Part shown: one piece after another, positions 35,336-44,756 of the stretch
How the letters are laid out: every line of letters begins with the position of its first letter
Numbering within the stretch: position 1 is the first letter of the stretch
Origin: Lachnospiraceae bacterium oral taxon 500
Lineage (GTDB): Bacteria > Bacillota > Clostridia > Lachnospirales > Vallitaleaceae
Assembly: GCA_002999035.1 (NCBI GenBank)
Contig: CP027241.1
Location: forward strand, 933,001-997,000
DNA: 64,000 nt
Direction of reading: 5' to 3'
Program-made: the position numbers and the translations under genes
Notes under the pieces: model-generated
Told to the model about the DNA's origin: nothing
What the model saw: only the letters and a program-made list of their open reading frames with translations
Database searches by the model: none

Positions 35336-36516
35336 GCCTGCTCCTTTCCATAAGCGGCATCCATCATCCCCAGCAGGATTTCTTTGGGCGCAAAGGGCAG
35401 CACATTAAAGACAAAGTTGGTTTTCATTTCCGCCAACTGCTCCCTAGTTACACCCAAATCCGCTAATGTATTATAAATACCAATGGATTTTAAAAATTCC
35501 TCCATCTGCCCCGGCAAATGAGCCGCCGCTTCCTCCGCCGAAACCTGAGCCAAGGCCGGGTCAAACAGGCGGGCAATATCCGCACATTTTTCCGGCAGAT
35601 TGGTAATCCGGAAACGTAAATAAGCCGGGTAGACACAGGCCAGACACTGGCCATGCGCAATTCGGGGAACCACCCCGCCAATCACTTCGCTCAGGGGATG
35701 AGGAATATCAGCGGATGCATTGCTGAGCGATATTCCGGCAAAGACCGCCGCTCTGGACATAGCCTCCCGACATTCCATATTGTCCGGCTCCTGCATCAGC
35801 TTCGGCAGTGCCCGAATAACCGTTTTCATCGCCTCTATTCCCAGCATCCGGGTGTAGGGGGAAGCCAATTCCCGCATATAGCTTTCAAAAGCATGGGTAA
35901 AGGCATCAAAACCGGTAACTGCCGTCAGATACGGCGGCAGCGTCCGGCACAGCTCCGGATCAACAATGGCTGCTTGGGGAAATGCCGCCTGATGATATAC
36001 GCACTCCTTATCCTGATGTTCCTGATCGGATAAAATCATGGCCTGCGTTACTTCGCTCCCAGTTCCGGCCGTTGTCGGCACGGCAACAATCGGCAGCGCT
36101 TTGCTGCCGGGCAGCTCATAAACGGCAAACGGACTGGAATACTTGCCAAAGGCCTCTTTCCAATCGACCGTCTCCGCTTCCCAAAACAAAGCAATCGCCT
36201 TGGCCGTATCCATTGAACTGCCGCCGCCGACCGCCACTACCACTTCTAACTTTTCCCGCCTGACGATTTCGCTGGCTTTGGCAATCCCTTTGATATCAGG
36301 ATTCGGCACGACCTCATCAAAATGAACATAGCGGACACCGGCCGCATCCAAGATTTTTTTCACTCTCTCATACAGCGGGCGCAGTGCCGCCTCTTCCTTG
36401 GAAGTCGTTACCAGCAAACAGCTCTGACCGTATGCGGCTGTAATCTGACCTAATTTTTCCAGCTTTCCTGCTCCAAAATCCAATCTGGTCGGTTGATAAA
36501 ACGAAAATTCTGCCAC
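35332..36516 (-). CDS. Iron-containing alcohol dehydrogenase
   Basis: A 394-residue group III dehydrogenase starting (GTG) VAEFSFYQPTRLDFGAG, chosen because AAGGAG is 6 nt upstream; the longer frame to 36636 has no ribosome site. Visible: VVAVGGGSSMDTAKAIAL near residue 88 (nucleotide binding), PTTAGTGSEVTQ near 140, then the metal ligands around DAFTHAFESYM (near 193) and PHPLSEVIGGVVPRIAHGQ (near 260). It likely reduces an aldehyde or oxidises an alcohol with NAD(P)H, using fermentation by-products. It is coupled to the M3 peptidase gene. Confidence 0.9.
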   Translation of the reverse strand: MAEFSFYQPTRLDFGAGKLEKLGQITAAYGQSCLLVTTSKEEAALRPLYERVKKILDAAGVRYVHFDEVVPNPDIKGIAKASEIVRREKLEVVVAVGGGSSMDTAKAIALFWEAETVDWKEAFGKYSSPFAVYELPGSKALPIVAVPTTAGTGSEVTQAMILSDQEHQDKECVYHQAAFPQAAIVDPELCRTLPPYLTAVTGFDAFTHAFESYMRELASPYTRMLGIEAMKTVIRALPKLMQEPDNMECREAMSRAAVFAGISLSNASADIPHPLSEVIGGVVPRIAHGQCLACVYPAYLRFRITNLPEKCADIARLFDPALAQVSAEEAAAHLPGQMEEFLKSIGIYNTLADLGVTREQLAEMKTNFVFNVLPFAPKEILLGMMDAAYGKEQA

Positions 36517-36685
36517 TTTCTTCTCCTTCTTCTGCTTACCGCTCCGGCCACAGCCTTTCGATTTGATATCCCGGCAAACTTGTCTGCAAGCAATATCAAG
36601 TCTGACAAGATATTGATCAACGCCCGCACTTATCATTTCCTTTCGGCAAATGACAAGTAACTTGCCTGAACTGTAAGCTTTTGCC

Positions 36686-37879
36686 TTAATTTAAGTTTAT
36701 TTTCTTTCCGTTCATATATAAAGCGCTTACTGCATCGACATACTCTATGTTTTCCAAAGGATTGCCTTTCAGACAGACAAAGCTGGCGGCTTTGCCCGCT
36801 TCCAGCGACCCCAGTTCACTAAGTCCCAATAGTTCAGCACCGCCTCTGGTGGCCGCATCTACGGCCGCCTTGGGAGTAAGCCCGGCCATGACCATCAGCA
36901 CCATCTCATGAGCAGCGGTTTCATGCGGATTGAAAGGACAGCCGGCATCACTTCCCATGGCGATTTTGACTCCCTTTTGCCAGCATTTTTTCAGCATATC
37001 CCGATGCCGCTGCAAAATCTCCTGGCTTTTTTTATGATCCGGATTATCCGGCTCCTGCTTGATTCCTTCCTGTACCGCATAATAAGGCGCACATAAGGTC
37101 GGCACTAAAAAAGTGCCCTGTGCCGCCATTTGTTCCATCACATCCTCGGTCATAAACACGCCATGCTCAATCGAATCGACACCGGCCTCCACGCAGCGGC
37201 GAATTGCCGTATTGCCGTGTGCATGGGCGGCTACCTTTCGTCCCCGGTTATGAGCGGTCTCAATCGCAGTCTTAATTTCCTCGACTGTCAGTTCGCAGGG
37301 CGCCGGTTCCGGTCCCGGAGAATTAACGCCGCCGGAAGCCATCAGTTTAATCACGTCAGCCCCATCCTTTATCGCCTGCCGAACCGCTCTCCGAATCGAA
37401 TCCGCCCCATCCGTTTCATAGCAAATCTCATAACCATGTCCGCCTCTGGCACAAATGGCATAACCGCAGGCCAGTACCTTCGGCCCTTTCATCAGCCCCC
37501 GGTTAATCGCATCCCGAATCCCCAGCACATATCCCCGGTACGAACCCAAATCCCGACAAGCCACCACTCCCGCCTTTAAAAGCCGGCCGACATTGGCCGC
37601 ACCCTCGCATACGACATTGGCAATTTCTCGGTTCTTATTGGTATACTCTCCGCCGCCGCGGCTCGGTTCTCCTAAAAAATGAAGATGGCAGTCAATAAAG
37701 CCGGGCACAACATAAGCCTCACCCAAATCCACAGTCTGATCGGCCGGCTCAATATTTATGTCGGTTTGACCCTTAATCCAAAGGATTTTTCCATCCTCGG
37801 TCATCATAGCAAAGTCCTCAATGGTTTCTCCTGCCAGATTAGCCGTATACAGCCATTTTCCTAAATATAATGTTTTCAT
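36686..37879 (-). CDS. Amidohydrolase (prolidase/imidazolonepropionase-related), second of two
   Basis: A 397-residue metal-dependent hydrolase starting MKTLYLGKWLYTANLAG. The ATG at 37879 overlaps the M29 peptidase stop by 4 nt, and GGAGG lies about 11 nt upstream. It shows GFIDCHLHFLGEPSRGG near residue 62 (HxH), KLMASGGVNSPGPEP near 178 with a possible carboxylated Lys, VAAHAHGNTAIRR near 215, SIEHGVFM and MGSDAGCPFNPHE near 310 (final Asp). Close relatives include Xaa-Arg/Lys dipeptidases, which would suit the peptide transporter and peptidase neighbours. Substrate is inferred. Confidence 0.85.
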   Translation of the reverse strand: MKTLYLGKWLYTANLAGETIEDFAMMTEDGKILWIKGQTDINIEPADQTVDLGEAYVVPGFIDCHLHFLGEPSRGGGEYTNKNREIANVVCEGAANVGRLLKAGVVACRDLGSYRGYVLGIRDAINRGLMKGPKVLACGYAICARGGHGYEICYETDGADSIRRAVRQAIKDGADVIKLMASGGVNSPGPEPAPCELTVEEIKTAIETAHNRGRKVAAHAHGNTAIRRCVEAGVDSIEHGVFMTEDVMEQMAAQGTFLVPTLCAPYYAVQEGIKQEPDNPDHKKSQEILQRHRDMLKKCWQKGVKIAMGSDAGCPFNPHETAAHEMVLMVMAGLTPKAAVDAATRGGAELLGLSELGSLEAGKAASFVCLKGNPLENIEYVDAVSALYMNGKKINLN

Positions 37880-39705
37880 TGCCCCTGTTCCTCCTTCTGC
37901 ACCACACAAAGCCCCTCATTGAGTGCATCCGTTCCGGCCAGCACAAATCTGCCGTGGCCAATAATTTCCAGCTTGCTTCCGTCCGCCCGCACACCTCTTA
38001 AATACTCGACCTGATGATACGGCAAAGTAATATCAATATGCTTGCCAAAATATACATTTTTTTGCTTTCTTTCTCCGGTTACTTCATTTTCCCGGCAGAC
38101 CATTTCCTTGTGATCATACATATTATAAATTGCCGCGTCTTCCGACCGGGCAAAGCAGGGATCGCCAATGGCCATATGCGGCCCCATTTTTTCATAAATC
38201 AAAATCGGCAGGCGCGAACCAATCCCATATTTTTGGGCAATGGCATAGGCGCTGGTATTGGTGCCGATGGCAAATTCGCCCATCGTCAGCTTGTCCCACG
38301 GATAGAGCAGATTTTTCCGAACATATTCCGCTCCTTCCCGGCAGTCAGCCCGAATCACCCAGCCATCCTGAAAGGTCAGCCGCAGGTCATGATAAAAAAC
38401 GCCCTTTAGGCAGATTTCCTCAACATGCCAAAGCCCGGTCGTACCCGCCAGCCGAGGCGTAGTAAAAACCTCGCCATAGGGAATATTCAAGTCGCCCCCG
38501 CAGTTTAAAAACTTGGTCTGCACATCCGGCTGCGAAAGCGGCCACAAGCTGACTGTGATATTCGTTTCATTTCCCTGATAGCCTTTTACTTCCGCATATT
38601 CACAGGTATCCAGCGCGTCAATCAATGTCTGCTGCACCAATTCATAGGGCGCTGAGACCGTTTCATTCAAAGCAAAAAAGTCTTGAAAAATTTCTTCAAA
38701 CCGCTCTCCCACCAGCCGATTGGGGAACGCAATCTTACAGAAGGAAATCTCCGCCGGCCGAATCCATTCCGCCTCTAACTCCGCTTTCCGGCTCTCTAAT
38801 TGTGCGGACAAAGCCTGCATCTCTTGAGTCAAATGCAAAGCATCCGGGCAGGGTGTCAAAATAACCGGCTCAATCCCAAACTGTTCAATCCCGACCATGC
38901 CGCAGGTATCTTTTAATTCCGCTTCATAGCCGCGCATTGCTTTTTCATACGCGCTTTGCTCCGCTGCCAGCAGCTCCTGATCCAGTCCATAATAGCGGTC
39001 AAACCGATGGTCAACCTGATATTGGCTGGGTGTATCCAGCGTATGGGGCGCGGTAATCACCGGCTGTAAGCCCCGCTCCCGAAACGCCCTGACTACCTCC
39101 CGAGCCAATGCCTCCTGCCCCAGCTGATAGAAAAACCGTACCCGGCTGCGGCCTCTTCTATCCCGACTTTGACTGATAAAGCCATGCAAAAGAGCATCGG
39201 CAATGATATTGCCCATTGATTTTAGTTTTTCTGGCGGGAGCGAAAACCAAAACCGCATCATCTCCCGCTCCAGAGCAGTCACCGGCAGGCCGTATTCCTC
39301 CATCCAGCTATCAGTATCGGCGTTTGCTTTCCAGAGCACTGCTTCGTAGGGATTTTCTGCTCCGGTCCGGGTCATTTCCTTAGCCCAATCCAGCGCTCGC
39401 GCCTCGGCGGTGCGCAGCAAATAACGCTTCCACAGTCCTGCCAGCGCCGCCTTTAAACCGGCCGGACTTTCCTCCCGCTTGTCCTTAAATATGGCAGCTG
39501 CTTCTTCAGCCAGCCACTCCTTGGCAGCCGCCAGCGCCTTTTTACCCAAACATTCATCCTCATAACCACCGGCAATTTCAGCCTGCACAGCCGCATACCA
39601 TCCCCCCAGCCCCGGATAGGATTTTTCCGCCTGACCGGGATTTAGCATGGAAGTTTCATAAGCCGGTGATAGCCGCTGATCGGCCAGTTCTTTTTTTTCG
39701 TTCAT
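37876..39705 (-). CDS. M29-family aminopeptidase
   Basis: A 609-residue protein; the ATG at 39705 (MNEKKELADQRLSP) has AAAGG 5 nt upstream. The C-terminal half has M29 metal-site motifs: NIPYGEVFTTPR near residue 428 (first Glu), TMGEFAIGTN near 487 (second Glu) and MGPHMAIGDPCF near 515 with YDHKEMV (His, Tyr, Asp region). Length exceeds the usual ~410 residues of AmpS/PepS; an extra N-terminal ~200-residue helical region, rich in Ala and Glu, precedes the core. It should trim amino acids from peptides imported by the transporter encoded upstream. Confidence 0.8.
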   Translation of the reverse strand: MNEKKELADQRLSPAYETSMLNPGQAEKSYPGLGGWYAAVQAEIAGGYEDECLGKKALAAAKEWLAEEAAAIFKDKREESPAGLKAALAGLWKRYLLRTAEARALDWAKEMTRTGAENPYEAVLWKANADTDSWMEEYGLPVTALEREMMRFWFSLPPEKLKSMGNIIADALLHGFISQSRDRRGRSRVRFFYQLGQEALAREVVRAFRERGLQPVITAPHTLDTPSQYQVDHRFDRYYGLDQELLAAEQSAYEKAMRGYEAELKDTCGMVGIEQFGIEPVILTPCPDALHLTQEMQALSAQLESRKAELEAEWIRPAEISFCKIAFPNRLVGERFEEIFQDFFALNETVSAPYELVQQTLIDALDTCEYAEVKGYQGNETNITVSLWPLSQPDVQTKFLNCGGDLNIPYGEVFTTPRLAGTTGLWHVEEICLKGVFYHDLRLTFQDGWVIRADCREGAEYVRKNLLYPWDKLTMGEFAIGTNTSAYAIAQKYGIGSRLPILIYEKMGPHMAIGDPCFARSEDAAIYNMYDHKEMVCRENEVTGERKQKNVYFGKHIDITLPYHQVEYLRGVRADGSKLEIIGHGRFVLAGTDALNEGLCVVQKEEQGQ

Positions 39706-39748
39706 ATCGCCTTTCCGTCCTTCCCTGTTTTTTCCGGCACACAGCAAA

Positions 39749-39770
39749 CGGGAGCAGTCACCTGCTCCCG
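39749..39770 (-). terminator. Hairpin between peptide-binding protein and M29 peptidase genes
   Basis: A perfect 9-bp stem (CGGGAGCAG with CTGCTCCCG) and 4-nt loop, followed on the minus strand by TTTG. Probably a partial terminator or RNA-end stabiliser that separates the abundant binding-protein message from the enzymes. Confidence 0.55.
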
Positions 39771-39912
39771 CTATCTTGATTACAATTCAGACCTTAACTT
39801 TCTCTAAGGGTTAAGGCAGGGTTATTTTGCATTTCGATGAATTCCGAATGGCTTGCCTGAACTGTATCGCATTTCCCGCCACAGAGCCGGTAAATCTTAT
39901 CAAATCTTTCAC

Positions 39913-41637
39913 CTATTTGGTAATAGCCACATGTTTGAAGTCAAACTGATAACCATAGGTAAAAATGGCCAGACCCTGTACATTGGCCTTCACCGCAAAA
40001 TGATTGGTCGCATAGACCTGAGGGATATAAATGAAATTATCCAAAACCATCTTTTCAATATCCATCCAAGTCTGGATTCTTTCGTCACCGGTCTGCGTAT
40101 GCGCTTTTTCTACCAGTGCCTTAAACTCGGCATTATCCCATTTGTTTTCATCATAAATGAACTGCATAAAGCCCTGCGGATCCCGGTAATCCGAATCCTG
40201 ACCGCCGCCGATGACACAGTCAAAGGTACCCTCTATCAGCATCGGCAGGATAACGTTAAAGTCCAGTACGCTAACCGGCATTTCCAACCCCAGATTGCTT
40301 TTCCACATCCCCTGAATGGCCTGAGCCTGAACTTTTCCTCTTTCCAGACATTGAATAGCAAAGCCCTTTTCCATATCTTCTTTTGTCTTGCCGATTTCGG
40401 ATAGTCCCTTGGCAAACAATTCTTTGGCTCTGTCGATTTCCGCCTGATCGGAAGCATCCTTAACAACCGGGCCTGCCTGCTCGCGGAAATCTCCCCCCTT
40501 TAGCCCCTTAATCCCGTAAGGCACCAGACCATAGGCAGCCAGCGCGCCGTTATGCATGACCTGCTCGGCAAATGCCTTGCGGTTAAAGGTGATGGACAGT
40601 GCTTCCCGAATATTTTTATTCGCCAAAAACTCGTTATGATTCGGATTAAACTCAATAAAAGTATTTCTCAGCTGCGGGTTATCGACAATCCGCTCATCGG
40701 CGTACTGCGGCAGGAGCTCATCCGAAACTCTTAAAATGCTGAGCTCATCGTTTTTATACATACCCTGAACGGTATTGCTGTCAGACGTAATCGTAATCTC
40801 AATTTTTTCCAGAGTTACATTGGCCGCATCCCAATAATTTTCATTTTTTTCCAAAGTGATGGCATTCTTATGAACCCATTCCGTCATCTTAAAGGGGCCG
40901 GATGCTACTATCTTATCAACATCGGTACCATAGGTATCGCCAAGGCTTTCCGCTGCTGCCTTCTGCACCGGCGCAAAACTGGCCGCCGTTAAAAGGTCAA
41001 TAAAATAATCGCAAGGCTCGCCGGTCGTAATCTCCAAGGTTTTGTCATCCTTGGCCTGTACACCTAACTGCGCAGCATCGGCCTGACCTTCATAAAACTT
41101 TTCGGCATTGTTGATGATAAAGTATTTATAAGCAATAGCCGATTTCATTTCCGGATTCAGGACCCGATGAAAGCTGGCAATGACATCATCCATTGTAATC
41201 GGCGTGCCGTCCGCCCACTTAGCGCCTTCGCGCAGGGTCAGGGTATGGACGGTATAGGCATCATTATGCTGATAATCGGTCATCAACGCCGGCTCCCAGC
41301 CTTTTTCATCATTGGTTTTGCGCAGCATCGGCTCATGCACAGCCGCTACCAGCACGCCGGCTTCACCGGAGTTATTGACCCACGGGTCTAATGTGGCTGG
41401 TTCATTATTGATGGCCATCCGAAATACCTGTTCCGCCGCCAGTTCGCTGCCGGCAGGCTCCGGCGTCTTAGTGCCTTCTTCCGTTCCCTTATTGTCCTCT
41501 TTTTCCTTGGTTGTTTCGGTCGGCTTTTTTTCCTCAGGAGTCTTCGTTTCTTCCTTCGTTCCGCCACAGGCTGCCAAACTGAAAATCATCACCAACGCCA
41601 GTAAAAAACTTCCCACCTTTGCTCTTCGTTTTTTCAT
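39913..41637 (-). CDS. Peptide-binding lipoprotein of an Opp/Dpp ABC importer
   Basis: A 574-residue SBP family 5 lipoprotein. The signal peptide ends in LAAC near residue 24 and is followed by an E/K/T-rich linker to about 65. The mature part has EPATLDPWVNNSGEA, REGAKWADGTPITMDDVIASF near residue 140, and NIREALSITFNRKAFAEQVM near 345, all typical of OppA/DppA. A ribosome site (AGGAGGGAAG) precedes the ATG. The gene follows the ATPase gene after 141 bp and captures oligopeptides for the OppBCDF-like machinery. Confidence 0.93.
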   Translation of the reverse strand: MKKRRAKVGSFLLALVMIFSLAACGGTKEETKTPEEKKPTETTKEKEDNKGTEEGTKTPEPAGSELAAEQVFRMAINNEPATLDPWVNNSGEAGVLVAAVHEPMLRKTNDEKGWEPALMTDYQHNDAYTVHTLTLREGAKWADGTPITMDDVIASFHRVLNPEMKSAIAYKYFIINNAEKFYEGQADAAQLGVQAKDDKTLEITTGEPCDYFIDLLTAASFAPVQKAAAESLGDTYGTDVDKIVASGPFKMTEWVHKNAITLEKNENYWDAANVTLEKIEITITSDSNTVQGMYKNDELSILRVSDELLPQYADERIVDNPQLRNTFIEFNPNHNEFLANKNIREALSITFNRKAFAEQVMHNGALAAYGLVPYGIKGLKGGDFREQAGPVVKDASDQAEIDRAKELFAKGLSEIGKTKEDMEKGFAIQCLERGKVQAQAIQGMWKSNLGLEMPVSVLDFNVILPMLIEGTFDCVIGGGQDSDYRDPQGFMQFIYDENKWDNAEFKALVEKAHTQTGDERIQTWMDIEKMVLDNFIYIPQVYATNHFAVKANVQGLAIFTYGYQFDFKHVAITK

Positions 41638-41718
41638 TTTCTTCCCTCCTGTTTTTAATTAAAACTTATGGTTGCCCATACATTAGCCATTAAAAAATAA
41701 TAAATTAGATAATATATC

Positions 41719-41766
41719 AAGTATGGAAATCCTTGTGCAAGCAAGCTGGCTGCGGATTTCATACTT
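41719..41766 (-). promoter_or_regulatory. Inverted repeat between oppF-like and binding-protein genes
   Basis: AAGTATGGAAATCC and GGATTTCATACTT pair over 13 bp with one bulge and a ~21-nt loop. There is no T-tract, so mRNA stabilisation or processing of the binding-protein message is more likely than termination. Confidence 0.45.
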
Positions 41767-41778
41767 TTGACGCTTGTC

Positions 41779-42744
41779 TTATGCCAATAAATGACAAGCC
41801 ACTTTATGACCGGGGGCGTATTCTTTTAGAGCCGGCGGCTGTTCAAAACAAAGCGGTTTGGCATAGGAGCATCTGGTGCAAAACTTACAGCCCTTCGGTG
41901 CGTTGATTGGGCTGGGAATCTCGCCCTCCAAGCGGATTCGGCTTTTTTGCTTTTCCAGCTTGGGATTGGCCACCGGAATAGCCGAAAACAAAGCCTTGGT
42001 ATAGGGGTGCTGCGGGTTTTCATATAATTCTTTATTGGAAGCATATTCCATAATCTGACCCAGATACATGACCGCTACGGTATCGGAAATATAGCGAACC
42101 ATTGACAGGTCATGCGCAATAAAAATATAGGACAGCCCCTTTTCCCGCTGCAGGTTCAGGAGCAGATTCATCACTTGCGCCTGAATCGAAACATCCAGTG
42201 CGCTGATCGGCTCATCGCAGATAATCAGCTCCGGCTCCATTGACAAGGCGCGGGCAATCCCAATCCGCTGCCTTTGGCCGCCGGAAAACTCATGCGGAAA
42301 GCGCCCGGCATGTTCTTCATTTAAGCCCACCGTCCGCAGCAGCTCTACCACCCGCTGTTTTTTCTCTATCGGCGTCATCCGAATCGCGTGATTCAAATCC
42401 CAGCCTTCGGCGATAATTTGAGCAACGGTCATCCGCGGATTTAAAGAGGCGTATGGATCCTGAAAAATCATCTGCATACTCCGCGCCAAATCCTGACGGA
42501 AGCGTTTGCTGCTTTTGCCACTGATATCCCTGCCGTTTAAAGTAATGCTCCCACCGGTCGGCTCATAAATCCGAATCAGAGTCCGGCCCAATGTCGACTT
42601 GCCGCAGCCGGATTCTCCCACCAGCCCCAGTGTTTTGCCTCTTTCGACCGTAATCGAAATGCCGTCTACGGCCTTGACTGTTTTCCCGCCCTTGATTTTA
42701 AAATACTTCTTTAAGTCCTCGGTCTTTAGGATAGTATCACTCAT
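41779..42744 (-). CDS. Oligopeptide ABC transporter ATPase (OppF/DppF-like)
   Basis: A 321-residue ATPase. Walker A GESGCGKST near residue 43, signature FSGGQRQRIGIARAL near 155, Walker B LIICDEPISALD near 175 and the C-terminal Opp/Dpp extension with CKFCTRC-x3-KPLC, the cysteine cluster that binds an Fe-S centre in this family. The start overlaps the OppD-like gene by 8 nt. It works as a heterodimer with that protein to drive peptide import. Confidence 0.94.
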   Translation of the reverse strand: MSDTILKTEDLKKYFKIKGGKTVKAVDGISITVERGKTLGLVGESGCGKSTLGRTLIRIYEPTGGSITLNGRDISGKSSKRFRQDLARSMQMIFQDPYASLNPRMTVAQIIAEGWDLNHAIRMTPIEKKQRVVELLRTVGLNEEHAGRFPHEFSGGQRQRIGIARALSMEPELIICDEPISALDVSIQAQVMNLLLNLQREKGLSYIFIAHDLSMVRYISDTVAVMYLGQIMEYASNKELYENPQHPYTKALFSAIPVANPKLEKQKSRIRLEGEIPSPINAPKGCKFCTRCSYAKPLCFEQPPALKEYAPGHKVACHLLA

Positions 42745-43783
42745 GCCTTGCCACCTCCCGTCCGGTAATTGGATTCACTGCCGCCGGTGCTTTGGCATGA
42801 TACAGCCAGCAGGAGGCAATATGTTTTTCTCCGGCCTGAGCATACACCGGCGGATACAGGGCAGTACAAGCTTTCATGGCATAGGGGCAGCGCGCGGCAA
42901 ACGGACACCCACTCGGCGGGTTAAGCAAATCCGGCGGCGTTCCCAAAATCGGGTGCAAAGGCTCCCGGCTGCTGGTATCTTCCGGCGGAATCGACTGCAA
43001 AACACCCCAGGTATATGGGTGTGCCGGCTGCTCAAAAATATCTTCTGCTTTTCCATATTCCATGATTTTACCGGCATACATCACCGCAATATCATCGGCA
43101 ATATTGGCGACAACGCCTAAATCATGCGTAATCATAATGACCGAAGTATCATACTGCTTTTGAATATTTTTAATTAACTCCAAAATCTGAGCCTGAATTG
43201 TCACATCCAGAGCCGTTGTCGGCTCATCAGCAATCAGCAGCTTGGGATTTACCGCCATCGCCAGCGCAATCATTGCCCGCTGCCGCATCCCGCCGGAAAA
43301 CTCATGCGGATACTGCTTAAATCTTTGCTCCGGGCTGGGGATTCCAGCCATAGCCAAGGTACTGAGCGCAATTTTTTTAGCTTCTTCTCTGCTTTTATTG
43401 CCATATTTTAAAATGCCCTCGGCAATTTGCTTCCCGATCGTCATGGTCGGATTTAAACTGGTCATCGGGTCCTGAAAAATCATGCGAATTTCCTGCGCCC
43501 GCAGCTTCTGCATTTCCTTCTCCGAAACCTTAGTCAAATCCCTGCCGGCAAACCAGATTTCCCCTCTTTTTAACATTCCTTTCGGCCTGGGCGGGTTTAA
43601 GCCGATAATGGTCTTGGCGGTCACCGATTTACCGCAGCCGGATTCTCCGACTATGCCCAGACTTTTGCCTTTTTCCAGCCGAAAGCTGACACCCCTGACT
43701 GCCTGCACCTCTCCCGCATAAGTCTTAAAGGAGAAAGCCAAATCGATAACCTCTAACAATGTGCCTTCCTTATGTTCCCCCAT
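42737..43783 (-). CDS. Oligopeptide ABC transporter ATPase (OppD/DppD-like)
   Basis: A 348-residue ATPase. Walker A GESGCGKSVTAKT near residue 43, signature FSGGMRQRAMIALAM near 160, Walker B LLIADEPTTALDVT, and a C-terminal cysteine-containing region (GCPFAARCPYAMKAC). GGAG lies before the ATG and the OppC-like gene ends 11 nt upstream. Partner of the OppF-like ATPase. Confidence 0.94.
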   Translation of the reverse strand: MGEHKEGTLLEVIDLAFSFKTYAGEVQAVRGVSFRLEKGKSLGIVGESGCGKSVTAKTIIGLNPPRPKGMLKRGEIWFAGRDLTKVSEKEMQKLRAQEIRMIFQDPMTSLNPTMTIGKQIAEGILKYGNKSREEAKKIALSTLAMAGIPSPEQRFKQYPHEFSGGMRQRAMIALAMAVNPKLLIADEPTTALDVTIQAQILELIKNIQKQYDTSVIMITHDLGVVANIADDIAVMYAGKIMEYGKAEDIFEQPAHPYTWGVLQSIPPEDTSSREPLHPILGTPPDLLNPPSGCPFAARCPYAMKACTALYPPVYAQAGEKHIASCWLYHAKAPAAVNPITGREVARHE

Positions 43784-43794
43784 TTTTCTCCTCC

Positions 43795-44745
43795 TTACTG
43801 CCTCATGCGCGGATCCAAAGCATCCCGCAGTCCGTCGCCCATCAGATTAAAACACAGCATGGTAATGCAGATCAGAAAAGACGGGAACAATAACTGATAC
43901 GGGAAGTTTAACAGCTTACCGGCGCCATCGCTGGCCAAAACGCCCCAGCTGGCCGTCGGCAGCGGTACACCCAAGCCAATATAGCTTAAAAACGCCTCTG
44001 AAAAAATCGCGCCGGGAATGACATTGGCCATGCTGATAATAATCGGGCTCATGGCGTTGGGCAGCAAATGCCGCCAAATGATATGCAGACTGCCCGCCCC
44101 CATCGTCCGGCTGGCCATCACAAACTCGGATTCTTTTAAAGAAAAGACCTGTCCGCGAAAAAGACGCGCCATGCCGATCCAGCCGGTGGCCGCAATCGCT
44201 AAAATAATCGGAAAAACACCCGGCCGCATCACCAAAATCAAAAGCACCACCCACAGCATTTGCGGAATAGAAGCAATCAACTCACAGAAACGCATCATCA
44301 GATTATCGGCCAATCCGCCGAAATAACCGGCAATCCCGCCGTACAAAATACCAATCGTTCCGTTTAAAACCGCGACCACAAAGGCAATCATCAGACTAAC
44401 CCGCGCGCCTTCCCAGCAGCGGACGAAAATATCACGCCCCAGCTCATCCGTGCCAAACCAATGCTCCGCTGACGGCCCCTGATTGATACACATCCAGTCC
44501 TGCTCATCATAGGCATATTTACTGGCCATCGGCTGAAAAATCGCCATTAAAATAATTCCAATCAAAATAACTGCCGATACCATTGCCACCCGATTGGCTT
44601 TAAACCTGCGCCAGGCATCGCTCCAATAGGTCAGGGACGGCCGGTTGATTTTATCCGCGTCAACATAGGCGGAATCATCCCGCTCAAACAGCGTGTCATC
44701 CAAGCTCTGCAAGTCCATAACCTGCACTTTTTCCTTTTCTGCCAT
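43795..44745 (-). CDS. Oligopeptide ABC transporter permease (OppC/DppC-like)
   Basis: A 316-residue permease. The cytoplasmic N-terminus (~70 residues) carries the family NRPSLTYWSDAWRRFKANRVAM box. After the first helix come HWFGTDELGRDIFVR near residue 105, about five more membrane segments and the EAA loop MGAGSLHIIWRHLLPNAM near 220. It is preceded by the OppB-like gene with an 11-nt gap. Confidence 0.94.
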   Translation of the reverse strand: MAEKEKVQVMDLQSLDDTLFERDDSAYVDADKINRPSLTYWSDAWRRFKANRVAMVSAVILIGIILMAIFQPMASKYAYDEQDWMCINQGPSAEHWFGTDELGRDIFVRCWEGARVSLMIAFVVAVLNGTIGILYGGIAGYFGGLADNLMMRFCELIASIPQMLWVVLLILVMRPGVFPIILAIAATGWIGMARLFRGQVFSLKESEFVMASRTMGAGSLHIIWRHLLPNAMSPIIISMANVIPGAIFSEAFLSYIGLGVPLPTASWGVLASDGAGKLLNFPYQLLFPSFLICITMLCFNLMGDGLRDALDPRMRQ

Positions 44746-44756
44746 GCCCTTTCCTC

